Source: Phycisphaerae bacterium (GTDB taxonomy: Bacteria; Planctomycetota; Phycisphaerae; Sedimentisphaerales; SM23-30). From it: a stretch of DNA of 64,000 nucleotides. The DNA is taken from positions 1-64,000 of the forward strand of contig JAEIOG010000009.1 in assembly GCA_016342495.1 (NCBI GenBank), read 5' to 3'. The position numbers and the translations under genes are program-made. The notes beneath the pieces were generated by a model that ran no database searches, was not told the DNA's origin, and was given only the letters and a program-made list of their open reading frames with translations. The number at the start of each line of letters is the position of its first letter. Positions within the stretch are counted from its first letter, which is position 1. This document shows, piece by piece, positions 24,139 to 33,311 of this stretch.

Positions 24139-25371
24139 CTATGTTCGCAGGCTGTTAAATGCATCCAAAGCCGCTGGAAATGGTTCCAGTGCCCGATTAA
24201 ATATCCCCAGCGTATAAGCAATAGCAAGACCATAATTCGTTATTGGCACACCATGTGCTTTACAATGCATGATCCTACTAAGCATCAAACGTCTATTATT
24301 CATGCAAGCTCCGCAATGAATCACCAGCTTATATTCGGCTAAATTATCTGGAAAATCATGCCCACTGTAATGAGTAAACTCCAGTTTCTCCCCGACATAT
24401 TGAGTCATCCAACGCGGAATCTTTACCCGGCCAATATCTTCGCCAATTGGATGATGAGTGCAGGATTCGGCAATTAGAACCTTATCACCCTTCTTTAACT
24501 TTTCGATGGCGGCGGCACCAATTACCTGACTGGTCAGGTCTCCACGATAACGGGCAAACAAAATCGAAAAGCTGGTCATCATAATATCCCGCGGGGTATC
24601 TGCATTAACTTTCAAAAAAGCCTGAGAATCAGTCACTACCAATTTTGGTGGCCGCTTGAGATTATTTAAGGCATCAGTCAATTCCCTTTCCTTCACCACC
24701 ATGCAATATGCATCACTATCGAGCAAATCACGAATCGACTGGACCTGTGGCAGAATCAATCGCCCTTTGGGAGCTTCTTTATCAATCGGAACAACCAGCA
24801 CGGCCATCTGACCCGGACCGACCAGATCTCCAACAATCGCTGGATTATTCAGATAATCTTCCGGTGCCGATTCCAGCATATTTTGACGCAAATCATCTAG
24901 ACCTGTGTTTTCTATCGTAGATGTAACCGCTGCTTTGATTTTGGCGGCCTTTAGCTTCAATAAAATATCCTGGTCAACTTCAACAATATCCGATTTATTC
25001 AAAACTGCAATTACTGGGGTATTGCGTTTTTGAAATTCTGCTAAGATATACTCTTCATATTGCCCCCAGCTATCAGCTGTAGTTACGATTATACCCAGAT
25101 CCGTCCGGTCAAAGGCCTGTCGGGTCTTATCGATGCGCAACTGGCCTAACTCACCTATATCATCAATACCAGCAGTATCAATAAATAATACTGGCCCTAA
25201 TGGCAACAATTCCATCGGTTTTTCTACCGGGTCGGTTGTCGTACCGGCATATTCCGAGACAATCGAGACTGCCTGGCCAGTTATCGCATTTATTATCGAT
25301 GATTTGCCAACATTCCGCCGGCCAAAAATCCCTATATGTAATCTAAATCCTTTAGGTGTCGCCTGATTCAT
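24139..25371 (-). CDS. hydF: HydF, [FeFe]-hydrogenase maturation GTPase
   Basis: Scaffold GTPase on which the di-iron subcluster of [FeFe] hydrogenase is built before transfer to HydA. The 410-residue protein has the Era-like GTPase motifs GRRNVGKSS, a TTTDP switch region, DTAGIDD and NKSD. The C-terminal cluster-binding domain shows ESCTHHPIGEDIG and later HCGACMNNR, giving the expected Cys and paired Cys ligands. The frame can start at a TTG at 25410, but its AGGA abuts the codon; the ATG at 25371 has GGA eight bases upstream and fits family length. HydE, HydG and the hydrogenase are not in the window. Confidence 0.92.
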   Translation of the reverse strand: MNQATPKGFRLHIGIFGRRNVGKSSIINAITGQAVSIVSEYAGTTTDPVEKPMELLPLGPVLFIDTAGIDDIGELGQLRIDKTRQAFDRTDLGIIVTTADSWGQYEEYILAEFQKRNTPVIAVLNKSDIVEVDQDILLKLKAAKIKAAVTSTIENTGLDDLRQNMLESAPEDYLNNPAIVGDLVGPGQMAVLVVPIDKEAPKGRLILPQVQSIRDLLDSDAYCMVVKERELTDALNNLKRPPKLVVTDSQAFLKVNADTPRDIMMTSFSILFARYRGDLTSQVIGAAAIEKLKKGDKVLIAESCTHHPIGEDIGRVKIPRWMTQYVGEKLEFTHYSGHDFPDNLAEYKLVIHCGACMNNRRLMLSRIMHCKAHGVPITNYGLAIAYTLGIFNRALEPFPAALDAFNSLRT

Positions 25372-25537
25372 ACTTATTTCCAAATTCGTATAATAATTAT
25401 TATTTTTCAATCCTAATGTATTATATTATAGGGCCTTAATTTGCAAGATGTGTAATTAATGAGTTTTTTTATATCAGAAAATGATGTTTATTCAATTTTT
25501 GGTCATAAATGAATATAGGATGGTCAACTTCGTTCAT

Positions 25538-27055
25538 CTATTCACCAACTTCGTCCTTAGCAACTTCATCGGATTCGCCAATTTCTTCGTCAAAATATCC
25601 GCGTCGGTCTAATTCTTTAATACAGGCATTTTCACGATATAGATGGCTCTTGCGCAAATATTGAGTCATCAAGGTCAAAACAAAACCAAAAGATTCATCT
25701 TCTGCTAATTCAGGATCATAAATATCAATCCGCCAATCATTATCTAAAATTGGCCACACTTTACGCCATACATGCGATTCACAAACCTTAGCCACAATAT
25801 CATTATTAGCATCCCGCACATAAAACATCCGGCGAATTGCCTTGCCAGCCCATAAATAATAGGAAGCAAAAAAATCCATATCAATATCAAATGCGTGACT
25901 GCGATAAATCATTTTATAGCCTTCGCCCCAGTCAATCATCTTACGCAGTCCCATCTTATCCCACTGCTCAAAACTGTTGGCAGTCATCCCCGAACCTGCA
26001 TCATCTTCATCACCATAATCCTCATCGCCATCTTCCAACCCACCGCGTTTGATGCTAAACCTACTACAAAACAGGCACTTGCCAGATTCAGCATAATCAT
26101 CTCCAAATGCCTGACGGGATTTCGCTTCGGTACGCTTTTCATTTTCTTCAAGGCGTGCTCTTCGAACCAGGGTTTTACTCTTGCCATCAGCAACAAGTAA
26201 ATTACGAATAAAATCTTTTTCACCGCCTAAATCAGCGATTGGTTCTTTATCGACAAAATAAGAAATATAAGTCTTTTGTTCATTTTTACCATCAGGGAAA
26301 TCTTTTGCCACCACCGAAGCATTTATTCTTTCATCAGGGTCGGTATTAGTAGCCCAACCCGGCAAATGCACCCCAGCTTTACCAATACCAGGCATAAATT
26401 TGACTTTACGGGAAATTACCCAGTTTTTCCAGGCAAGTTTTTCTGTCAGCCATGCATAGCCATCAACTTCGATCCTATGGAGAATTGGCCCATGCTTGAG
26501 CTTGACCCTGAGCATATAGAGCATTAAAGCAAAACCCATGCCCAAAACTCCTATAACTTCATAAATCACCCTGCCAAAATCATTATCTGGTATTTTTGTA
26601 CACCATTTACAGAATACAGTTCCCAACCAATGATAAATCTTTTCAAAAACATTGTGGCTTGCAAATAACAATACCATACTGACAACCGCACCAACCACAG
26701 CTATTGAAACCAGGAATCCAAACGGCATCTGGAAACCGCCGACTTTGTCTTTGTCTTTATCAGGCTGATTATCTGCCAGCTTCCTTGCCTGACTTTGCCT
26801 GACACTGACTTTCAGCAATAAACCACAAGCACCCAGCAATATCGCAGCTAATGAAAATTCCACCGCCGAGGCTGCCAGGGAAACCTGGCTTTCAGGCATA
26901 AAACCCATAACACTACAAAAACTGCTATGAACCTTATCGGTCAATTCTTCAAAACGGTCATCGACAAGGATATTCTTAACTGTAAGGGCCGCCGACATGG
27001 TCAATAAACCATACAGAAATGTATTGCTAACCGCTCTTTTTGTTAAATCTTTCAT
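25538..27055 (-). CDS. Unknown multi-pass membrane protein with large cytosolic domain
   Basis: A 505-residue protein of no family I recognise. Four transmembrane segments are predicted at about 10-28, 58-82, 110-133 and 162-184, followed by some 320 soluble residues. The soluble part includes an acidic run (GLEDGDEDYGDEDDAGSG, about residues 345-362), a CxxC pair in GKCLFCSR and a C-terminal region rich in aromatic residues (FFASYYLWAGKAIRRMFYV). AGGGAA lies about seven bases before the ATG. It stands alone, 128 bp downstream... of it lies hydF on the same strand, but the gap argues for separate transcription. Confidence 0.7.
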   Translation of the reverse strand: MKDLTKRAVSNTFLYGLLTMSAALTVKNILVDDRFEELTDKVHSSFCSVMGFMPESQVSLAASAVEFSLAAILLGACGLLLKVSVRQSQARKLADNQPDKDKDKVGGFQMPFGFLVSIAVVGAVVSMVLLFASHNVFEKIYHWLGTVFCKWCTKIPDNDFGRVIYEVIGVLGMGFALMLYMLRVKLKHGPILHRIEVDGYAWLTEKLAWKNWVISRKVKFMPGIGKAGVHLPGWATNTDPDERINASVVAKDFPDGKNEQKTYISYFVDKEPIADLGGEKDFIRNLLVADGKSKTLVRRARLEENEKRTEAKSRQAFGDDYAESGKCLFCSRFSIKRGGLEDGDEDYGDEDDAGSGMTANSFEQWDKMGLRKMIDWGEGYKMIYRSHAFDIDMDFFASYYLWAGKAIRRMFYVRDANNDIVAKVCESHVWRKVWPILDNDWRIDIYDPELAEDESFGFVLTLMTQYLRKSHLYRENACIKELDRRGYFDEEIGESDEVAKDEVGE

Positions 27056-27423
27056 CGTATATTCCCTGGGGCATCTTCCCGGTTTTACCAGAATTCAAAT
27101 ATCAACAAGCCAATTCTTATCAAGCTTGCTAATATTACACCAATAATTAAACAACAGCAACCTTATGTTGTCAACAAATTAATCCTGTCATAAAACTCAC
27201 AAACCATTTTGAAACAAAAAAAAGGTCCAATAACCAGCTAAACATAAAATTCAACGTCCATTTTTAAGTTATATCACAAAATTCCGATTAGCTATTTGCA
27301 TTAAATGCAATTCATAAGTTATATTTATACTGCTTATGAAGCGATTATCAGTATTGAAATAGTCTGCAGCCAACTGCATGACTTTCTTGTATAGTATTAG
27401 TTGTTGTTCGACAGGAGGCTGGT
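27056..27423. other. Divergent intergenic region, unknown membrane protein / glycosyltransferase
   Basis: 368 bp, AT-rich, with no convincing gene on either strand. It must contain promoters for both flanking genes. A TATAGT at 27390-27395 is a possible -10 box for the rightward gene but no -35 box lies at the right distance. AGGAGG at 27413-27418 is the ribosome site of the glycosyltransferase. Confidence 0.5.
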
Positions 27424-29106
27424 TTGTACAACAGAAACACAATTATTCACATAAACGACCAAATAGGGCCAGGCCACGATCATACAGGACCTGTTCTTGA
27501 TGGTATATTATCATCTGGAATCTATCAACAACATATTTATCGTGATATTATTATCAGTCCTATCACAAATCATAAAAAAGCTACCAAAGATATCATCGAC
27601 GATAGTTATCAGGTGCTTTACTCTTCACGTGATAATTTAAGGAAACATCCATACTCTCGCAATTTTGCTGAGGTAGAAGAAAAATTTGGTGTTTCGATCA
27701 TTTTTGGTCATCGCAACCTGATATCCCATGATAATCAAACCGCCACCGGCGACAAAACCCATGTAGAATTCGTCTTAATAGATGTCTCAGAAGCTGCTCC
27801 AAGCCCAGTCAACGCCTTAAAAGCCTGGATGTATGACGAATTTGGTATCGAAAGCAATCGGTATGAAGCTAACAAAGACTATGATTTATATGTAAAATTA
27901 GCTCCTGCTGCTCTGGCGGTAACACGGGCAATGGATGCCTGCCATCCAGATAACCCAGCTATCATGATTTCGCATGACGTTAGCGGAATGCCAACCATTT
28001 TGGCGGCGGTACTTGACCCGCTGGCATCTTTCAAAACTGTGCTCTGGGCCCATGAAGTGCCAACAGTTTCCGATATTATCCAGCAATACCCCGGTCACGA
28101 CACAATGTTCTGCAATATTATGCAATGGGCAAAAGCAAATGACTATTTCCTTTCAGATGTATTTGGCCCGCAGGACTATTCATACAAACATAAATTATTT
28201 TGCGCTGCCCGCCATTGTGACAATATCATAGCAGTCAGCCAGCGTGTAGCAGACCATATACGTTTCCTTGAGCCTCAAATGAAATATCAGGAAATCGATG
28301 TCGCTCCTGATGGCCTGCCATGTCGAATTATCACCCTGCACCAGAAACTGCAATGCAAAATAAATGCCCAGCAGTTCAGCCAAAATCTATTGGGATATTG
28401 CCCTGATCATATATTCACCCATTTCGCCAATACACACACAACAAAAGGATGTTGGCGTGACCTGCGTGTTTTGTATCATCTCGAACAAATTTTCGCTAAA
28501 CAACATAAAACTGCTGTGCTGTTTATTATAGGCACAGAAAATTGCGATAGCCAGTTTAGAACCTGTATCCAGCAATTCAACGATCGTAATCATAAAATCA
28601 AAATTCTCTACATTAACCAGCGCAACTATGCGACTGATTCTCTGGACACACTGGATATTAAAATCGCCAGCGATCTTGAATTTGGCCAAAGCATCTACGA
28701 ACCGTTTGGTCTGGCCCAACTGCAGGCACTTAGCTTTGGCAGTTTATGTATTCCTACAAACGTTTGTGGCTGCCTGGAACTTATTAACAAAATCTTCAAT
28801 GGAACCTTGCCAGCCAACGTAATTTCTGCCAATTACACCGCTTTATGTGGCCAAACACTGGGCAAGAATTCACTGTTGCACTTAAATCAAAATCAGCGTG
28901 ACAATATCGAAGAAGCCATCTCGATCAATATCGCCGGTCAAATTGCAAAAAAACTGCCAACCGACCATCAGCAACTCCAAAAACTGCTTGATATTGGCCA
29001 TAAGATAATCGAATATGCCAATTGGGATAATATTATCGAAAAACATCATCTAAAAGCCATCAGGCATACCCTGATAAAACAAAGAAACATCCGACAAATC
29101 GCTTAA
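27424..29106 (+). CDS. Glycosyltransferase, GT-B fold (GT4-like)
   Basis: A 560-residue putative retaining glycosyltransferase. The N-terminus shows HINDQIGPGHDHTGPVLDG, the glycine-rich acceptor-side loop. The middle has ISHDVSGMPTILAA and LWAHEVPTVSD, and the C-terminal half carries SIYEPFGLAQLQALSFG, the E-x7-E nucleotide-sugar motif of GT4/GT5 enzymes. Translation probably starts at the TTG at 27424: a perfect AGGAGG lies five bases upstream and no ATG is near. The gene is followed by a clear terminator at 29141-29171 and lies 365 bp before galT. Substrate unknown; storage polysaccharide or nucleotide-sugar recycling are possible. Confidence 0.8.
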   Translation: MYNRNTIIHINDQIGPGHDHTGPVLDGILSSGIYQQHIYRDIIISPITNHKKATKDIIDDSYQVLYSSRDNLRKHPYSRNFAEVEEKFGVSIIFGHRNLISHDNQTATGDKTHVEFVLIDVSEAAPSPVNALKAWMYDEFGIESNRYEANKDYDLYVKLAPAALAVTRAMDACHPDNPAIMISHDVSGMPTILAAVLDPLASFKTVLWAHEVPTVSDIIQQYPGHDTMFCNIMQWAKANDYFLSDVFGPQDYSYKHKLFCAARHCDNIIAVSQRVADHIRFLEPQMKYQEIDVAPDGLPCRIITLHQKLQCKINAQQFSQNLLGYCPDHIFTHFANTHTTKGCWRDLRVLYHLEQIFAKQHKTAVLFIIGTENCDSQFRTCIQQFNDRNHKIKILYINQRNYATDSLDTLDIKIASDLEFGQSIYEPFGLAQLQALSFGSLCIPTNVCGCLELINKIFNGTLPANVISANYTALCGQTLGKNSLLHLNQNQRDNIEEAISINIAGQIAKKLPTDHQQLQKLLDIGHKIIEYANWDNIIEKHHLKAIRHTLIKQRNIRQIA

Positions 29107-29140
29107 AATGCTTTGTTACCATATATATTCCTTATGTTAA

Positions 29141-29172
29141 CCCTCAGTATCGCACTGAGGGTTTTCTTTTTG
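29141..29172 (+). terminator. Rho-independent terminator after the glycosyltransferase
   Basis: Stem CCCTCAGT (29141-29148) and ACTGAGGG (29154-29161) with a five-base loop, followed by TTTTCTTTTT. A textbook terminator in the direction of the glycosyltransferase. Confidence 0.9.
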
Positions 29173-29182
29173 CATATATATC

Positions 29183-29216
29183 TTGACCTAAACAAATCTT
29201 TTGCTATAAATATAAT
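29183..29216 (+). promoter_or_regulatory. Sigma-70-like promoter directly abutting a start codon
   Basis: TTGACC (29183-29188), a 16-base spacer, TATAAA (29205-29210). Transcription would start at about 29217, and the ATG of the zinc-ribbon gene is at 29218, so its mRNA would be leaderless. No Shine-Dalgarno sequence precedes that ATG. It lies just downstream of the previous terminator. Confidence 0.55.
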
Positions 29217-29217
29217 T

Positions 29218-29409
29218 ATGAAACATAGCAAAAGAACATTAAGATTAGCGAAAGTTTGTGAAAACTGTCTGGTTTGCAAACAGGCCCGTAAAAAGCAGAA
29301 AGGTTTTTCATTCTGGTTTGTCAAGAACATCGATTCCAAGGTTTGCCCATTCTGTAAAGCCTATGAAAAAGTCCATGGGCATAAATCATTTGAAAAAGAT
29401 GAAAAATAA
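29218..29409 (+). CDS. Small zinc-ribbon protein
   Basis: A 63-residue basic protein with two cysteine pairs, CENCLVC near residue 14-20 and CPFC about 25 residues later, likely one zinc site. The frame is open upstream to 29113, but the longer version would be encoded through the terminator at 29141-29171, so the ATG at 29218 is preferred. There is no ribosome-binding site; the promoter at 29183-29210 suggests a leaderless message. Function unknown. It lies between a glycosyltransferase and galT. Confidence 0.6.
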   Translation: MKHSKRTLRLAKVCENCLVCKQARKKQKGFSFWFVKNIDSKVCPFCKAYEKVHGHKSFEKDEK

Positions 29410-29471
29410 AAACCAACAGCGTTATTCGCCTCTGACAAATATTACAATTTTTCACTGTCAACTCAAAAATT

Positions 29472-30464
29472 ATGCTTGAATATCGCCACAACTTATTGAC
29501 CGACCAGTGGGTAATCATTGCCGCCAAGCGTGATGACCGCCCCCAGAGCTTTACAGCCCCAGACAATTCAACCGAAATCAAAATCGACCCCGCTTGTCCT
29601 TTCTGCCTCGGTAATGAACACCTGACCGCAACACCTGTTTACCTATTTGAAAAAGATTCACAGTGGCTCGTACGGGTCATCCCTAATAAATTCCCATTTC
29701 TGAACCGCACCAGACAAAATTACCAACAAACCGACAATACCAGCTATTTAGCTGAACCTGCCGATGGCATCCATGAAGTCCTGATCGAATCTAACAAACA
29801 CAGCGACCATCTTGCCATTATTGACTACAGCCATGCCCTTGAAATCATCAAGGCCTTGCAGTCTCGCTGTCGTGATATGCTGACAACTATGGGCATTGGC
29901 CATGTCTGTATTTTCAAGAATCATGGCCGCGATGCCGGTGCGTCACTGGTGCATCCTCATTTCCAAATCGCCGCGGCATCATTAATTTCCCCGGTGATAA
30001 CTGCCCGACTTCTGCATTGTCAGCAATTCATCAAAGACAAAGGAATCTCCACTTATCAAGCAGTTATCCAGGAAGAAATTAATGCTGACAAACGCATTAT
30101 AACACAAGATAAAGATTTCATCATTTTTTGCCCCTATGCCTCACAATACCCTTATGAAGTATGTATCCTGCCCATGACTGAAATAGCCGATTTCAGCCTG
30201 CTCACAAAAGAGCTAACCGAAAAACTAACTGCAAATATCCAGACAATTCTGAAAAAGCTATACCGGGGCCTCAATAACCCGCCCTATAATATCATCATCG
30301 ACACCGTCCCCAATTGCCATAATCCAGCCATAACTCAGGGCTTCCGCTTCATGGTCCGCATCTGCCCGCGTATCACCCCAGTCGGTGGCTACGAAACCGC
30401 AACATCTACCTATGTAAACACCACCAGCCCCGAAGCCGCCACCGATTTTTTCCAATCTATCTAA
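29472..30464 (+). CDS. galT: Galactose-1-phosphate uridylyltransferase
   Basis: Exchanges UMP between UDP-glucose and galactose 1-phosphate (Leloir pathway), or acts on another sugar 1-phosphate. The 330-residue protein begins EYRHNLLTDQWVIIAAKR, typical of GalT. It has the zinc pair CPFC (42-45), VIPNKFPFL, GIHEVLIES and the active site HPHFQ at 161-165, where H163 is the UMP-accepting histidine. FKNHGRDAGASL precedes it, as in bona fide GalT. It converges with the beta-helix gene with 36 bp between the stops. Confidence 0.9.
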   Translation: MLEYRHNLLTDQWVIIAAKRDDRPQSFTAPDNSTEIKIDPACPFCLGNEHLTATPVYLFEKDSQWLVRVIPNKFPFLNRTRQNYQQTDNTSYLAEPADGIHEVLIESNKHSDHLAIIDYSHALEIIKALQSRCRDMLTTMGIGHVCIFKNHGRDAGASLVHPHFQIAAASLISPVITARLLHCQQFIKDKGISTYQAVIQEEINADKRIITQDKDFIIFCPYASQYPYEVCILPMTEIADFSLLTKELTEKLTANIQTILKKLYRGLNNPPYNIIIDTVPNCHNPAITQGFRFMVRICPRITPVGGYETATSTYVNTTSPEAATDFFQSI

Positions 30465-30500
30465 AGGTCACCAGCATTTAAGACAGGATTCATTGGATTT

Positions 30501-32531
30501 TCAATCCCAATCATAAACCCCTGCCTTACCATAATCAAAAACCTTAAATCCAATCTTATCAACCGAGCTATTATCCTTAAGCTTAAAATCATAATTCTTC
30601 GGATCAACAAACAAAGGATCAGCAACCACAGAGCCTTTACCCTTGCCAAAGGCTTGCCATTGAGCCAAATCCATATTTCTAAAAACCTTCGTCTGGCCAT
30701 TTGCATTAAAATAACAATTATGATTAAAATCCACATTAATCTTATCAAATGGCCCCTGCAGACAAACACCTTTATCATAATAGACAATATTATTTTTGAA
30801 GGTAAATGACAAATGTTCTTCCACTCGTGTAGCCTGTATCTGATACATTTTACTAAATGCGAAAATATTATTACGTATCACATTTTCCTTGCCATAATGC
30901 TGATGAAATCCGCCAGTCTTGGTATTATACACCAGATTATTTTCCATGGTTATTCCGGTCGAACCTTCATCGGTATAAAGTCCCCAGCCTCCATAAGAAT
31001 ATGATTCAATGTCATGGACCACATTATTAGAAACCGTAGTTCCTTCCGATGGCCCCAGGGTATAAACCGCAGCCATATCCGAAAGCAAACCCTTGCCAAT
31101 ATCATGAATATGATTAAACTCAATTTTATTACGTTTGGCCAGACTTTCGGCATAACCCCAGCGCCAGCCAACCGAAACCCCGGTATAATAAAAATCACCT
31201 ATATCATTATGAGTCACAAGATTATCACCGCTCTGGCCAATCCATACCCCTATCGCACAAGGAAACACATGTCCGCCCGAACCAATATAATTATTATCAA
31301 CTGCAATATGACCGGTCTTATCAAATTCATTAGTCGCAATCGAAGTTTCACCAATCCGCACGCCACCGGCACCAAGATCATTAATACGGCACTTTTGCAC
31401 CAGACAATCCTTACAACCCCTTCTGAACCAGACCGCATATTTACCAATATGCGATATTTCACAATTTTCAATCTTTATATTGCCGGCATGATCGGCCTGA
31501 ATAGCTGCATCAATCGTCGAAGCGGCCTGATTAGGTTCAAAACCCTCTGGACCATGCACATAACTGCAATATCTGAATTTCAAACCCTTGAGATTAATAT
31601 GCTCTATGGGTTTACCGCTGGGGGCACCCTGAAATATGATAAAATATTCCACTTGCGGTGCCACAACCGAAACATTTGCGACATCTTCACCTCCCAGTGG
31701 CTTATAAAACAATTTGCCATCAGCAGCCAAAAACCATTCTCCACCTTTATCAACTGCCTCTTTATAATTCTCAAAATAAAACCGAATATCTTTCTTTAAA
31801 GGGTTCCAGGGCTTCATGCCCCCCCCGGCAATGGTAAAAGAATTATTATTCTTATCCACCGCCTGGATTGGCTTGCGGGTATGATCCCATTTATGCAAAG
31901 CCACCATATTGACCTCATTTAATTGTTCTCTGGGCAAATCAGCTATCTGCCTCAATTCTTCAGGAGCTATAGTTATTATCTGAGTAGCCTTTTCTGGCCG
32001 CCGGCCGTCACCTTTGGAGTGAATTGTTTCGGCAACCTCCTGCATCTGGAAAAATGAAGCATCTGGCTCTCTGGCCAACATCGCTCTCTGGCCATTAACA
32101 TACAACTGTTCAAACTTCTTAACCCCCACAGGCACCTGCGCCACCCATAAACCATCATCGGTTGGTTTGAAACCGGCTATCTCAACTCCCCCGCTAAACA
32201 CACAATCAGCCCCCTGCCGGGCCATATATGTAACAGGGAATTCCTCCGTGCCGCTGTCGGCATTAGTAAATACAATTGGTTCAACCAGACGATATTCTCC
32301 ATCAGCGATATATACGGTCACCGCTTCGGTGAGCTGGCCAGCTTTTTTCAAGTGACGTATCTGATCCCGGGCCCCAATAATCGAAGCTTTCGGCCCATCA
32401 GTTTTATTGGCATTGGCTAATGGCAATTTCCCCGACCAGTTATCATTACCTTGCGGGGATACATACAAAGTCTCACCATGACATAAGAGTACCGACAGAC
32501 TCATAACAATAATAAAATAATATAATCTCAT
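30501..32531 (-). CDS. Secreted right-handed beta-helix protein, GH141-like
   Basis: A 676-residue exported protein with a signal peptide (residues 1-19, ending LLCHG-ET). The first 150 residues ([17 protein letters not shown], then [17 protein letters not shown] and [10 protein letters not shown]) match the N-terminal pattern of glycoside hydrolase family 141-like proteins, whose characterised members include an alpha-L-fucosidase and a xylanase. The remainder is a parallel beta-helix with repeated N-N-x-I turns (for example [29 protein letters not shown]). Activity cannot be fixed from sequence. If it does release fucose it would feed the microcompartment pathway at 193-13803, which is speculation. 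Confidence 0.75.
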   Translation of the reverse strand: MRLYYFIIVMSLSVLLCHGETLYVSPQGNDNWSGKLPLANANKTDGPKASIIGARDQIRHLKKAGQLTEAVTVYIADGEYRLVEPIVFTNADSGTEEFPVTYMARQGADCVFSGGVEIAGFKPTDDGLWVAQVPVGVKKFEQLYVNGQRAMLAREPDASFFQMQEVAETIHSKGDGRRPEKATQIITIAPEELRQIADLPREQLNEVNMVALHKWDHTRKPIQAVDKNNNSFTIAGGGMKPWNPLKKDIRFYFENYKEAVDKGGEWFLAADGKLFYKPLGGEDVANVSVVAPQVEYFIIFQGAPSGKPIEHINLKGLKFRYCSYVHGPEGFEPNQAASTIDAAIQADHAGNIKIENCEISHIGKYAVWFRRGCKDCLVQKCRINDLGAGGVRIGETSIATNEFDKTGHIAVDNNYIGSGGHVFPCAIGVWIGQSGDNLVTHNDIGDFYYTGVSVGWRWGYAESLAKRNKIEFNHIHDIGKGLLSDMAAVYTLGPSEGTTVSNNVVHDIESYSYGGWGLYTDEGSTGITMENNLVYNTKTGGFHQHYGKENVIRNNIFAFSKMYQIQATRVEEHLSFTFKNNIVYYDKGVCLQGPFDKINVDFNHNCYFNANGQTKVFRNMDLAQWQAFGKGKGSVVADPLFVDPKNYDFKLKDNSSVDKIGFKVFDYGKAGVYDWD

Positions 32532-32978
32532 TTTTTTAACCCCTTATATACTTGATAAAAATTGTATTTGCCCATTTTGCTGGTTTAGAAGTTTAAATCC
32601 GGCAAGGCATTACCACCGATTCTGCCAGATAAAATCATACCCCTTTGGTTATAAACTTGGCTGGCCACGCCAAAAGTCAAATTTTATGCAAAAAAACCAT
32701 CTTCTCAGAGCTGCCAGTTAGCCGACATCGAAATCAGCCCTTGCCAGATAGTATAAAATCTTGTGATACTGAGATTTATATTCTATACCACCGGGTAAAA
32801 ACTGATAAAAGCCATCCTAACATGGAATATATCAGTAGTAAATTATACCCTGGGACGGTGCAAAAGCAAAGGTTTTACCACTATGGCCCTGAAAATTCTA
32901 TTGACCTTTCTAACATTTCAGTCAAATGGAGCATCCCGGCTATCGCTAGCTGCCGGAAACACCTGACAAGAAGATTTG

Positions 32979-33072
32979 TCACGCAAAGGTGCTACTCCCG
33001 CGGCGAAACAGGCAAAGTCGCAAAGGAAATATAAGAGAATTAGTCGCAAATCTACGCTGATTTAAACGGATT
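32979..33072 (+). repeat. Left arm of an imperfect inverted repeat around the TPR gene
   Basis: Contains TCACGCAAAGG, then AAGGAAATATAAGAGAATTAG with TC, and GATTTAAACGGATTA. The same word order occurs in reverse complement at 35128-35199. The left copy has about 20 extra bases after the first word. This type of boilerplate recurs in many genomes as a dispersed repeat (recollection). Confidence 0.6.
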
Positions 33073-33101
33073 ATCGCCAATTCAATGTTTTTTTGGACAG
33101 G

Positions 33102-33184
33102 GTGCTAAGCGCACGGCTCAATATGCTAAGCGCACAGCTCAATGTGCTAAGCGCACAGCCCAATATGCTAAGCGCACGGCTCAC
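33102..33184 (+). repeat. Four tandem 21-bp repeats (heptad-coding)
   Basis: Units start at 33102, 33123, 33144 and 33165 with consensus RTGCTAAGCGCACRGCYCAAT; the fourth is one base short. Read on the + strand each unit encodes a heptapeptide like M-L-S-A-R-L-N. No gene is evident around it. Confidence 0.85.
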
Positions 33185-33213
33185 TTTTAACAGGATCAAC
33201 AGGATTTTTAAAA

Positions 33214-33262
33214 CTTATGCCTTTTGCCTTATGCCTTTTGCCTTCTTCAAAACGCCTTTTGC
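33214..33262 (+). repeat. CTTATGCCTTTTGCCTTC repeat, left copies
   Basis: The word CTTATGCCTTTTGCCTT occurs at 33214-33230 and again from 33228, followed by a shortened copy (CGCCTTTTGCCTTCTTC). Its reverse complement GAAGGCAAAAGGCATAAG is at 35086-35103 on the other side of the TPR gene. Confidence 0.7.
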
Positions 33263-33311
33263 CTTCTTCAAACAGATATAGCGGGCATATTTGGTAGTTT
33301 GCCATTATCTG

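Larger units (their letters stand above)
32532..33311. other. Repeat-bearing intergenic region left of the TPR gene
   Basis: 780 bp with no credible gene. It holds the left arm of an inverted repeat (32979-33072), a four-unit 21-bp array (33102-33184) and tandem copies of a CCTTTTGCCTT word (33214-33262). The open frame at 32645-33034 has atypical composition, runs into the repeat and is judged spurious; the frame at 33093-33281 is simply the translated repeat. Confidence 0.6.

Noticed and set aside
31014..31799. A 261-residue + strand frame in the beta-helix gene
   Set aside because: Antisense to a clearly secreted protein and without domain signal.
32645..33034. A 129-residue open frame left of the TPR gene
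   Set aside because: Unlike any protein family, overlaps the inverted repeat, and has no ribosome site.
33093..33281. Heptad-repeat ORF as a real small protein
   Set aside because: It is only the translated 21-bp and CCTTTTGCC repeats, with no ribosome site.
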